NCBI GenBank assembly: GCA_012514415.1
Contig: JAAZAH010000070.1
Location: forward strand, 1 to 15,548
Reading direction: 5' to 3'
From: Sandaracinaceae bacterium
GTDB taxonomy: Bacteria; Myxococcota_A; Polyangia; Polyangiales; Houyiibacteriaceae
DNA length: 15,548 bases
Part shown: in pieces, positions 7,331 to 13,314 of the stretch
Layout of the letters: each line of letters begins with the position of its first letter
Numbering within the stretch: the stretch's first letter is position 1
The notes under the pieces: model-generated
What the model saw: the letters and a program-made list of their open reading frames with translations, nothing else
The model's database searches: none
Told to the model about the DNA's origin: nothing
Program-made: the position numbers and the translations under genes

Positions 7331-8238
7331 GGGTTCCGCGTCTGTTTGAGAAAGCACCGCGCGAGCGTCTTGCCATCCTCCGGATTCTCACGACGGGTTA
7401 CGCACTCGGATTTCTCATCGGGTATACACCCAACCTTCTCTCACTCACTCATCTCGGCCCGGCGCAGTTCGCGCCGGTCGGACCCGTGAGCTGGATGGGC
7501 CATTTCATCGAAGGGCCGCTCTCACAGGGCGCTCTCGTCGCCATCCTCGCGCTCACGGCTTCGACGGGGTTTTGCGCGCTTTTTGGCGTATTCTACCGGT
7601 TTAGCGGGCCCATCTTCGCGGCGCTTCTCCTCTTCATCACCAGCTATCGCTCAAGTTTCGGGATGATCTTCCATACGGAAAATCTTCTCGTCTTTCATCT
7701 CGGCGTCCTCGCTCTCTTCCCGGCGGCGGATGCGTATTCTTACGATGCGGGGCGGCGCGAGAGAGGCGACGAGCCGCGCCTCGTCTACGGAGCCCCGCTC
7801 GGCCTCATCTCCTTGCTTACGGTGACGAGTTATCTCCTTGCGGGGATTGCGAAGCTCCGCTACGGAGGGGCGAGTTGGATCGACGGGGAGGTGCTGCTCA
7901 GCCATATCGCGTGGGATAATCTCCGAAAGCTCGAGCTCGGATCGATCCATTCGCCACTCGGCGCGCTCCTCTGCCGCTTCCCTTCGATTTTCGGCCCGCT
8001 CGCCTGGTTGAGCCTCGCCTTCGAGCTCTTCGCTCCTCTCGCGCTCCTTGGCCCGCGCCTCGCGCGCATTTGGGTCGCGAGCGCCATCCTTTTTCATCTC
8101 GGTGTTGCGCTCGTGATGGCGATCGTTTTTGCGTATCCGCTTTTTGGATTCGCATTTCTCTCGTTCTTTTCAGTCGAGCGACCGGCGAGATCCATCCTTG
8201 AGCGTTTTCGAGCGAGGCGTTTAGTGCGCGCAGTTTAG
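7312..8238 (+). CDS. HTTM / vitamin-K-dependent gamma-carboxylase-like membrane protein
   Basis: This is a multi-pass protein of 308 residues with HTTM features. The most telling stretch is YLLAGIAKLRYGGASWIDG (~174-192), which parallels the human gamma-glutamyl carboxylase segment containing catalytic K218; Lys181 here falls on that position. His121 in IFHTEN, followed by a hydrophobic helix and D.YSYD, parallels the segment around GGCX H160. A helix with AFELFAPL (~236-243) and ILFHLGVAL (~259-267) completes the pattern. There is no long C-terminal soluble region, so it is the membrane core only. Two starts are possible: ATG 7312 (19-base overlap) or GTG 7327, which would give a four-base GTGA overlap and has AGGGTGAGG just upstream; residue numbers use the ATG. 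The 3' end overlaps the convergent gene by 18 bases. The substrate is unknown; the GGCX comparison is from memory. Confidence 0.87.
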   Translation: MQGEAVRVPRLFEKAPRERLAILRILTTGYALGFLIGYTPNLLSLTHLGPAQFAPVGPVSWMGHFIEGPLSQGALVAILALTASTGFCALFGVFYRFSGPIFAALLLFITSYRSSFGMIFHTENLLVFHLGVLALFPAADAYSYDAGRRERGDEPRLVYGAPLGLISLLTVTSYLLAGIAKLRYGGASWIDGEVLLSHIAWDNLRKLELGSIHSPLGALLCRFPSIFGPLAWLSLAFELFAPLALLGPRLARIWVASAILFHLGVALVMAIVFAYPLFGFAFLSFFSVERPARSILERFRARRLVRAV

Positions 8239-8835
8239 TGCGGGCTTTTCGCGCGTTGGCCCGGGCACGTCCCAGCGTTTCATCAGAAAATACTCGATGA
8301 AGGGATCGCCATCCTTGGGGCCGTCGATCACGAATGCTTGGCCGTCCTTGAGGATGGCGTGCGTCGTACATGCATGGCGCTCACCTCCGACATGAAGACA
8401 GCGCTCCTCGATCTCCAAAAGTGCGTCCCTCTCGACGATCCCATCGGCATGGAAGAACAGGCCGTGACTCACCTCAAGGCGCTCCTCGTCGATCTCGACC
8501 CAGCGAAAACTCCGGTGAACAAGGACGCCGAGGGAGACGGCAAGCGTGAGCAGCATCAGCAGCGTGTAAACGCTCGCGAGGAGGCCGGGACGGTTGCGTG
8601 AGAGAAAGAGCCCGAAAAGCGCGGCTCCCGCGACGATTCCCGGAACACGAAACGCTTCGAGCGAATACGCGATCCGCAGCGACGATTCGCTCTCTTCGAT
8701 TTGGAGCGCGACGGGGCAGGACGGCTCCGTCAGGACGATCAGGGCGGCCGCGAGGTAGACGATCAGCGAGCGCGGATCGACGAGCATCGTCCAACGAAAG
8801 ATCGGAGAAGGGGGCGGCGGATCTTCGTTCTTCAT
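8221..8835 (-). CDS. Small membrane protein with possible PH-like C-terminal domain
   Basis: I do not recognise a family for this 204-residue protein. It has a Pro-rich cytoplasmic start (four prolines at 6-9), hydrophobic segments at about 23-36, 65-79 and 86-106, and then a soluble region of ~95 residues. That region begins with an Arg-Trp-Val-Glu-Ile-Asp strand and continues as alternating strands (RLEVSHGLFF, GIVERDALLEIEE, THAILKDGQAFVI) before a C-terminal helix. This two- or three-helix plus beta layout resembles bacterial membrane PH-domain (bPH/YdbT-like) proteins, but that is a structural guess. The ATG at 8833-8835 is preceded by a GAG..GAGGA purine tract. It is convergent with the HTTM gene and overlaps its last 18 bases. 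It lies 106 bases downstream of the SDR stop, separated by a hairpin at 8914-8933, so it may or may not be cotranscribed with that unit. Confidence 0.75.
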   Translation of the reverse strand: MKNEDPPPPSPIFRWTMLVDPRSLIVYLAAALIVLTEPSCPVALQIEESESSLRIAYSLEAFRVPGIVAGAALFGLFLSRNRPGLLASVYTLLMLLTLAVSLGVLVHRSFRWVEIDEERLEVSHGLFFHADGIVERDALLEIEERCLHVGGERHACTTHAILKDGQAFVIDGPKDGDPFIEYFLMKRWDVPGPTREKPALNCAH

Positions 8836-8913
8836 GTCCTCGGCTCCCCAGGGTAGGGCCTTGGGTCGAGTGACCGCAACCTGTGATGAGGTCTACGCTG
8901 GATGACGAGTGGC

Positions 8914-8933
8914 ACTCACCCGGACGGGTGAGT
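8914..8933. terminator. Perfect hairpin after the SDR gene, no U-tract
   Basis: An 8-bp perfect inverted repeat ACTCACCC / GGGTGAGT with a four-base loop begins 9 bases past the SDR stop codon. It is stable, GC-rich and correctly placed for a 3'-end structure of the minus-strand ligase-SDR operon, but no T-run follows on either strand. It could therefore be a weak terminator, a processing or mRNA-protection hairpin, or an operator for the next minus-strand gene (start 8835). Confidence 0.45.
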
Positions 8934-8941
8934 CACGCCAA

Positions 8942-9685
8942 TCAAATCGAATAGCCGCCGTCGAGGTGGATGGCCTGCCCCGTGATGTAGCTCGCATCGT
9001 CCGATGCGAGGAAGACAACGGCGCGGGCGATCTCTTCGGCGCGCCCAAATCTTCGAAGCGCGATGTTCTTTTTAGCGGCTTCGAGGTACGCCTCGCTAAG
9101 CTCACCGCGAGCGACCAGCTCGGGAAACATCCCGGCGTCTACGATGCCCACGCGCACGCTATTGGCGCGAACGCCATAACGTCCCTCCTCGCGCGCGATG
9201 CCCCGGATGAGCGCTTCGTTTGCAGCCTTTGGAGCGACCGAGAGAATGTCGCCCGGCGGATGGCGCTGGAGGCCCGCCGAACTGATGAGCACGATGGAGC
9301 CGCCGCTTTCCCGGAGTCGCGGGAGCGCCTGCTCGATGAGGTAAAAAAAGCCCTCCGCATCCCCCCTGAGCACGCTCACATAATCTTCGGCGCGAGTCTC
9401 GCTGATGTAGGGCTGGTCGATCCGGGCACCTGCGGCGTGGATCAGGCTATGAAAGGGACCGATTTGCTCGAGCGCCTCCTCGATGGTCGAAGGACTCTCG
9501 AGATCGATCTTCACCGTGCGCGCCCGCTCACCGAGCTCATCGGCGAGTGTCCTCGCGCGCTCCTCTCGGCTTCGATAGGCGATGACCACTTTCGAGCCGG
9601 CGCGACAAAACTCCCGTGCGATTGCCGCGCCGATCCCGCCGCTTCCGCCGACGATCAGCGCGCATCCTTCGGGCCAGTCACGCAT
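8942..9685 (-). CDS. SDR-family oxidoreductase with altered catalytic tetrad
   Basis: This is a classical-length short-chain dehydrogenase (247 residues) with a Rossmann fold. The cofactor motif is GGSGGIG (13-19); Arg38/Arg40 after the second strand suggest NADP(H) preference. The C-terminus ITGQAIHLDGGYSI is typical of FabG-like enzymes. The active site is unusual: Ser136 and Lys153 are in place, but the position of the catalytic Tyr (four before Lys) is Ser149, and the catalytic Asn position appears to be Asp109. The Asn-Asn-Ala-Gly motif reads His-Ala-Ala-Gly. Ser-x3-Lys is also found in mitochondrial 2,4-dienoyl-CoA reductases, but their compensating Tyr 11 residues earlier is a Gly here. 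Its ATG overlaps the stop of the upstream acyl-CoA ligase by eight bases, so it probably acts on an acyl-CoA or acyl thioester made by that ligase, or has lost ordinary ketoreductase activity. Confidence 0.9.
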   Translation of the reverse strand: MRDWPEGCALIVGGSGGIGAAIAREFCRAGSKVVIAYRSREERARTLADELGERARTVKIDLESPSTIEEALEQIGPFHSLIHAAGARIDQPYISETRAEDYVSVLRGDAEGFFYLIEQALPRLRESGGSIVLISSAGLQRHPPGDILSVAPKAANEALIRGIAREEGRYGVRANSVRVGIVDAGMFPELVARGELSEAYLEAAKKNIALRRFGRAEEIARAVVFLASDDASYITGQAIHLDGGYSI

Positions 9686-11291
9686 TCGGAGCGCCTTCGG
9701 CTTCGTTCACGAGCTCTCTCAGAGTGAACTTTGTGACTTTGCCCGTCGCGTTCCTCGGCAGGGCGTCGAGCATCTTGACCCGACGCGGCACCTTGTAGTT
9801 GGCGAGCCTAGCCTTGGCGAACGAAAGGAATTCCTCGGGATCGATGCGCTCTGTCGGTCGCGGGACGACGAAGGCCATGCCGACCTCGCCGAGTCGCTCG
9901 TCCGGGATCCCGATGACCGCGATCTCGGCGACCTGGGGGTGGGCGAGAAGCGCGTTCTCAATCTCGGCCGGGTAGGCGTTGAAGCCGCCCACGATGAACA
10001 TGTCCTTCTTGCGATCGGTGATGCGGATGTAACCGCGCTCGTCGAGCGTTCCGATGTCGCCGGTATGAAGGAAGCCTCGCTCGTCGATCGTTTCGCGCGT
10101 GGCCTCGTCGAGCTCAAAATATCCGCGCATTACGTTATAGCCGCGGATCACGATCTCGCCGGGCGTATTGGGCGGCAGGCGGTTTCCGTCGTCGTCATGG
10201 ATTTCGACCTCAACGCCGGGGATGGCGCGACCCGAGGTTGTCGCGATCGTCGCCGGATCGTCGTCGTGGCGGCACATCGTGGCAACCCCCGTACTCTCCG
10301 TGAGCCCATAGCCCGTGATGACGGTCTGGAAGCCGAGCTTTTCGCGCATATCGACGATCAGCTGCACGGGGATGCTCGCCGCGCCCGTGACGGCGAGGCG
10401 GAGGGAGCTGAGATCGGCGTCATTGAGCTTTGGATGCTGCAGAAGGCTTTGATAGAGGGCAGGCGGTCCGGGGAGCGCGCTGATTCGATCCTCGTGGATG
10501 CGCTTGAGGACCGTATCGGCATCGAAGATCGGTTCGGGAAAGATCGTCGCGCCCATCATCAGCCCGGCGAGGAGTCCGGCCTTATAGCCAAAGCTATGGA
10601 AGAAGGGGAGCACGATGAGGAAGCGATCTCCTGCCCGGAGCCCCGTCACATCGGCCCAATCGCGGAAGGCTCGGAGGTTTTGCGCGTGTGTGGCGATGAC
10701 GCCCTTCGGCGCTCCGGTTGTTCCCGAGGTAAAGAGGATATCGGCGGGATCGTCCGGATGAACCTCATCGATGCGCGCCTCGAGCGCTGCAGGATCAATC
10801 CGCTCACCGAGAGCCTCGAAGGCTTGGAGCGATTCGGCGCCTTCGACATCTTTGCCGCGGACGTTGACGATCCGCTCGAGCTCGGGGAGGGGCTCGCCTG
10901 ATTCTCGAAGGAGCGCGACATAATCGGTGTCGAGAAAATCGCTGAGCGTGAACAGGATGCGAGCGCGGCTCTTCTGGAGGATGAACGCCGCCTCATGTCC
11001 GCGATAGCGCGTGTTGATGGGTACGAGGACGCCGCCTGCCTGATGAATGCCGAGTGCGATGACGGGCCATTCGAGTAGGTTGGGCGCCCAGACCGCGACG
11101 CGATCGCCACGCTGAATGCCCGCTGCGAGGAGGGCGCGCGCGACGACACCCGAGCGAGCACGAAGCTCGGGATAGCTGAGTGTGGCGCCGTCTTGGGAGA
11201 TGGCCACGGATTGTGCATATCGCTCGCTTACGATCCGCAGCATCTTCGGAATCGTCTGGAATTCGAGATCGCCTCGTTTGCCCTCGCTCAT
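9678..11291 (-). CDS. FadD3-family acyl-CoA ligase (AMP-forming)
   Basis: This is an ANL-superfamily adenylating enzyme of 537 residues, activating a carboxylic acid with ATP and then CoA. Visible motifs are the phosphate loop TSGTTGAPKG (188-197), the FFHSFGYKAG segment, the A5 motif YGLTES (328-333), the TGDIG adenosine-ribose Asp (~410-414), the hinge region ITDRKKDM, and the A10 lysine in PRNATGKV (Lys518). The pattern from SPNxxxW...HQAG to FHSFGYKAG...GPPALYQSLL closely matches the FadD3 family, whose actinobacterial member loads a sterol-ring degradation intermediate onto CoA. No steroid genes are present here, so I name the family but not the substrate. GTG (11294) and ATG (11291) are adjacent; I chose the ATG because GGAGA lies at a better distance. 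It is the first gene of an operon with the SDR, with a palindrome in the presumed promoter. Confidence 0.93.
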   Translation of the reverse strand: MSEGKRGDLEFQTIPKMLRIVSERYAQSVAISQDGATLSYPELRARSGVVARALLAAGIQRGDRVAVWAPNLLEWPVIALGIHQAGGVLVPINTRYRGHEAAFILQKSRARILFTLSDFLDTDYVALLRESGEPLPELERIVNVRGKDVEGAESLQAFEALGERIDPAALEARIDEVHPDDPADILFTSGTTGAPKGVIATHAQNLRAFRDWADVTGLRAGDRFLIVLPFFHSFGYKAGLLAGLMMGATIFPEPIFDADTVLKRIHEDRISALPGPPALYQSLLQHPKLNDADLSSLRLAVTGAASIPVQLIVDMREKLGFQTVITGYGLTESTGVATMCRHDDDPATIATTSGRAIPGVEVEIHDDDGNRLPPNTPGEIVIRGYNVMRGYFELDEATRETIDERGFLHTGDIGTLDERGYIRITDRKKDMFIVGGFNAYPAEIENALLAHPQVAEIAVIGIPDERLGEVGMAFVVPRPTERIDPEEFLSFAKARLANYKVPRRVKMLDALPRNATGKVTKFTLRELVNEAEGAPNA

Positions 11292-11343
11292 CACATTCTC
11301 CGATTGGGCCGCGAACGCTCGGGGCGGCCTTTGGAGGGAGAGT

Positions 11344-11355
11344 AGAACATGTTCT
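11344..11355. promoter_or_regulatory. Palindromic operator candidate upstream of the acyl-CoA ligase operon
   Basis: AGAACATGTTCT is a perfect 12-bp palindrome 53 bases upstream of the ligase start. On the minus strand it lies between a TTGCAT hexamer (11367-11362) and TACTCT about 18 bases later, both only partial matches to -35 and -10, so a bound repressor would block RNA polymerase. TetR-type regulators of acyl-CoA genes bind short palindromes in such positions. The spacing (GAAC-AT-GTTC) does not fit LexA boxes with a four-base centre. No regulator gene is visible nearby. Confidence 0.45.
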
Positions 11356-11416
11356 GTTTTTTATGCAAAGCCGATTTGAGCGTTCAGTGATCGGGCGGGT
11401 CTCAGTGAGGTCTCAC

Positions 11417-11806
11417 CTATGGGGAGCGTCGGAGCGAGCGAAGGTGCTCCCAGAGCGCATCCTCGTCGTTCGAGATGAGCTCGGTTTTCATGACCCCGGA
11501 AGAGACGGAGGTTCGCTGGTGTTGTAGCGAAATCGTCGCGCTCGAGACGTGGACGGCGCTCCCCGCGAAATTCCGTTGCGCGGCGCTATAGCGCTTTGCC
11601 TTTTCCATCGCATCCGCGGCTTCGGGGCCGAGGGGGTTGAGTTCACGCAGGTCTGCCCACACCTGATAGGTCCTCCCGGCGAATGAGTCGACGGCGTGAT
11701 TATGCGCCTCGACGAATTCGAGCATCTCCTCGCGATTGAACGTTCCCTTAAGGGAGAACCAGAGGACACCCTCGAGCGAAGACGTGTCGATCTTCCAATC
11801 ACCCAT
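11417..11806 (-). CDS. Small STAS/SpoIIAA-like protein
   Basis: This soluble protein of 129 residues has no signal peptide or membrane segment. The order of elements suggests an alternating beta/alpha domain like STAS or SpoIIAA-like proteins: strand WKIDTS, strand VLWFSLKGTF, a helix from Asn-Arg-Glu-Glu to ~40, strand YQVWADLREL (48-57), a long helix ~60-76, strand AVHVSS, and a final helix DEDALWEHLRSL. Gly-Thr-Phe then Asn-Arg-Glu-Glu and Asp-Leu-Arg are typical of this type. There is no obvious phosphorylatable Ser followed by the usual STAS loop, so an antagonist role is not demonstrated. It lies between the ligase operon and the CNBD-CPBP gene, all on the minus strand, but has its own likely promoter with -10 TATAAT almost touching the start codon, and no Shine-Dalgarno. 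The family assignment is tentative. Confidence 0.75.
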   Translation of the reverse strand: MGDWKIDTSSLEGVLWFSLKGTFNREEMLEFVEAHNHAVDSFAGRTYQVWADLRELNPLGPEAADAMEKAKRYSAAQRNFAGSAVHVSSATISLQHQRTSVSSGVMKTELISNDEDALWEHLRSLRRSP

Positions 11807-11815
11807 GCTTCGCGA

Positions 11816-11821
11816 ATTATA
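11816..11821 (-). promoter_or_regulatory. Perfect -10 box, possible leaderless promoter
   Basis: Read on the minus strand, TATAAT is followed by nine bases and then the ATG of the STAS-like gene, so transcription starting 6-8 bases after the box would give a leader of only one to three bases. No Shine-Dalgarno fits between. No good -35 hexamer lies 16-18 bases upstream (GCGCTT at 17). An 8-bp palindrome TTCGCGAA overlaps the expected start point. Confidence 0.5.
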
Positions 11822-11860
11822 GAAGAAACCAACAAGAAAAGCGCGAAAAATACAATTCCT

Positions 11861-11891
11861 GCCCGGTCACAATATTGTGGGATCACCGGGC
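11861..11891. promoter_or_regulatory. Nested inverted repeat: GCCCGGT/ACCGGGC enclosing CACAATATTGTG
   Basis: Outer arms of 7 bp (11861-11867 and 11885-11891) enclose a perfect 12-bp palindrome, CACAATATTGTG (11868-11879), plus five unpaired bases. Read leftward it begins 49 bases after the CNBD-CPBP stop and is followed ten bases later by TATTTTT, so it may be that gene's terminator. The palindrome is also centred about 64 bases upstream of the inferred start of the STAS-like gene, where an activator of the CRP/FNR type could sit. I cannot choose between the two. Confidence 0.45.
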
Positions 11892-11939
11892 GGGATCCGC
11901 TAGAAAATTGCTCTCACCCCTAGGGATGATTCGCTCGGA

Positions 11940-13148
11940 TCAACCCACGCCCGGGATCCCAAGGATGAAGATCGCGTAAATTCCAAGGATGAGGTGGGAG
12001 ACGATGGGTGCGAGCAGAATGCGCTCGCGCTCAAACAGCCAGCCCCAGAAGAGTCCAGGAGGGATCACGAGAAGCGCGAACCCCGTGCTCATATGAAGGT
12101 GAGAGCTCGCGAACATCAAATTGGCGAGGACGTTGGCCTTGAGCCCCGCGCGCGGGCCGAGCAAAAATTGGCGAAGCGAGCCCTGGAGCGCGCCGCGGGC
12201 GACGAATTCTTGAGCGGGCGTGAAGAGGATGTAGAGGAGCAGCCAGAGCGAGCCTCCGAGCGGCGCTGCCTCGACGAGGAGCTCGAACTCGAAGAGGGGC
12301 TCGTCAGAGAGTGAAGGGAGGAGAGCGATGGCGGCCGCCTTGAGCGCCGTGAGTGCGCCTAGGAGGGGAAGCGTGAGGAGCGCCGCGCGGCCCATGGCTT
12401 GAGGCGCCCCACGGAGGCTTAACCCATAATGGGATCGCGGCTCGCCCGATCGACGAATCATCCAATAGAGCGCCCCGACGAAGACAACCAGGCAGGCGAC
12501 GGTAAAGGGCGCGCTATCGCCGGTACGATTTATCACGACCTGCCCAAGCTCGAGACTCATCCCGTAAAGGCACATCAGGGCGATCGCGTACGCCGTGAAG
12601 CTACCGAGTTGCGCACGGCGTCGCTCCTCGGTGAGCTTGGCTTCGAGAAGCTGTAGTTGGCGCTCGTTCCCGTCCCGGAGCCGCTCGGCGTTCTGGCGGA
12701 AGAGATTTCGGAGGACGATCGCGCGGACGTCGCCCCCGCCGGATGGAACAGGATCCGGAAGAAGGATCGATCCGTCGAAGCGCCGGATCCGTAGAGGCGT
12801 TCGCGCGCGTGCCGTGGCGGAGCGCGCGGCTCCATCCACCACTCCCATGGCTCCCACTTCCGCACCAGGCCCGAGCGTTGTGAGAACGACCTGCGGATCG
12901 CGAAGGATCTCGAGCTCGCCCTCTTCGATGAGAAAAAAAGAGTCGCTCTGTTCGCCCTCGCGAAATAGAACCTCTCCGGGCTCAAGCGTGAATGCCTCTC
13001 CGCGCGCGAGCCAAGCGGCAGCTTCATTCGCGGTCAGGCCTTTGAAAAGTGTGTGTTCATCGAGCACATGTGACGGCGCTGCGCCGCGTTGACTGGACGA
13101 AAGCCTCATGTCGGGAAATTTTTTGCGCAGTTTTCCCAAAGGGTCCAC
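11940..13148 (-). CDS. Cyclic-nucleotide-binding domain fused to CPBP intramembrane protease-like domain
   Basis: The 402-residue protein has two modules. Residues ~30-155 are a CNBD (HTLFKGL, LEPGEVLFREGEQSDSFFLIEEGELEI, then the phosphate-binding cassette ending RSATARA), and a helix ~155-181 links to the membrane. Residues ~183-400 form a CPBP/Abi domain with about eight hydrophobic segments. Protease motifs are recognisable but changed: motif 1 reads Gln313-Glu314-x3-Arg318 instead of Glu-Glu-x3-Arg, motif 2 Phe346-x3-His350 is intact, and motif 3 has His385 but Gly389 where Asn is usual. In the CNBD the conserved Glu of the Gly-Glu pair is Ala100, while Arg109 is kept. The start is GTG 13148; an ATG at 13109 is possible and neither has a Shine-Dalgarno. 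The fusion suggests a membrane enzyme gated by a cytoplasmic ligand, but ligand and substrate are unknown. It is divergent from the polyamine operon. Confidence 0.9.
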   Translation of the reverse strand: MDPLGKLRKKFPDMRLSSSQRGAAPSHVLDEHTLFKGLTANEAAAWLARGEAFTLEPGEVLFREGEQSDSFFLIEEGELEILRDPQVVLTTLGPGAEVGAMGVVDGAARSATARARTPLRIRRFDGSILLPDPVPSGGGDVRAIVLRNLFRQNAERLRDGNERQLQLLEAKLTEERRRAQLGSFTAYAIALMCLYGMSLELGQVVINRTGDSAPFTVACLVVFVGALYWMIRRSGEPRSHYGLSLRGAPQAMGRAALLTLPLLGALTALKAAAIALLPSLSDEPLFEFELLVEAAPLGGSLWLLLYILFTPAQEFVARGALQGSLRQFLLGPRAGLKANVLANLMFASSHLHMSTGFALLVIPPGLFWGWLFERERILLAPIVSHLILGIYAIFILGIPGVG

Positions 13149-13166
13149 TTATGAGCCGAGCGAGCC

Positions 13167-13203
13167 TTGCCCCCGCGCCGATTCGACTTATATAGCGCGC
13201 GCT
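13167..13203 (+). promoter_or_regulatory. Candidate promoter of the carboxynorspermidine operon
   Basis: TTGCCC (13167-13172), a 16-base spacer and TATATA (13189-13194) make a moderate sigma-70-type promoter reading right, followed at once by the 10-bp palindrome AGCGCGCGCT (13194-13203) and then GAGATCTC (13204-13211). TATATA can also serve as a -10 on the minus strand for the CNBD-CPBP gene, so the two divergent promoters may overlap. The predicted polyamine leader is about 115 bases. Confidence 0.4.
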
Positions 13204-13228
13204 GAGATCTCGGATTCTCTCCCGCGCG

Positions 13229-13298
13229 TGAAACCTCAAGAAATGCCGAGCGGAAGGTGAGCTCCCGAGTTATCCTGAAACCTCATCCCTGAATCTCA
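13229..13298 (+). repeat. TGAAACCTCA repeats in the polyamine operon leader
   Basis: TGAAACCTCA occurs exactly at 13229-13238 and 13276-13285, with a shortened copy TGAATCTCA at 13290-13298, all upstream of the start codon at 13315. The exact pair is 47 bases apart; the third copy is five bases beyond the second. They could be protein or RNA recognition elements or chance; no hairpin is obvious between them. Confidence 0.4.
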
Positions 13299-13314
13299 TT
13301 TTGGGAGGGCGTCC

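Noticed and set aside
9582..10901. 439-codon plus-strand frame opposite the acyl-CoA ligase
   Set aside because: It is a shadow of the ligase, which carries all ANL motifs; the plus-strand product is charged with no recognisable fold.
11344..11355. LexA/SOS box reading of AGAACATGTTCT
   Set aside because: GAAC and GTTC are separated by two bases, whereas the Gram-positive-type LexA box needs four, and no damage-response gene is adjacent.
11398..11415. Direct repeat GGTCTCA ... GGTCTCA just past the STAS-like stop
   Set aside because: Two 7-base copies are too short to be persuasive, no hairpin with a U-tract results, and no mobile-element ends accompany them.
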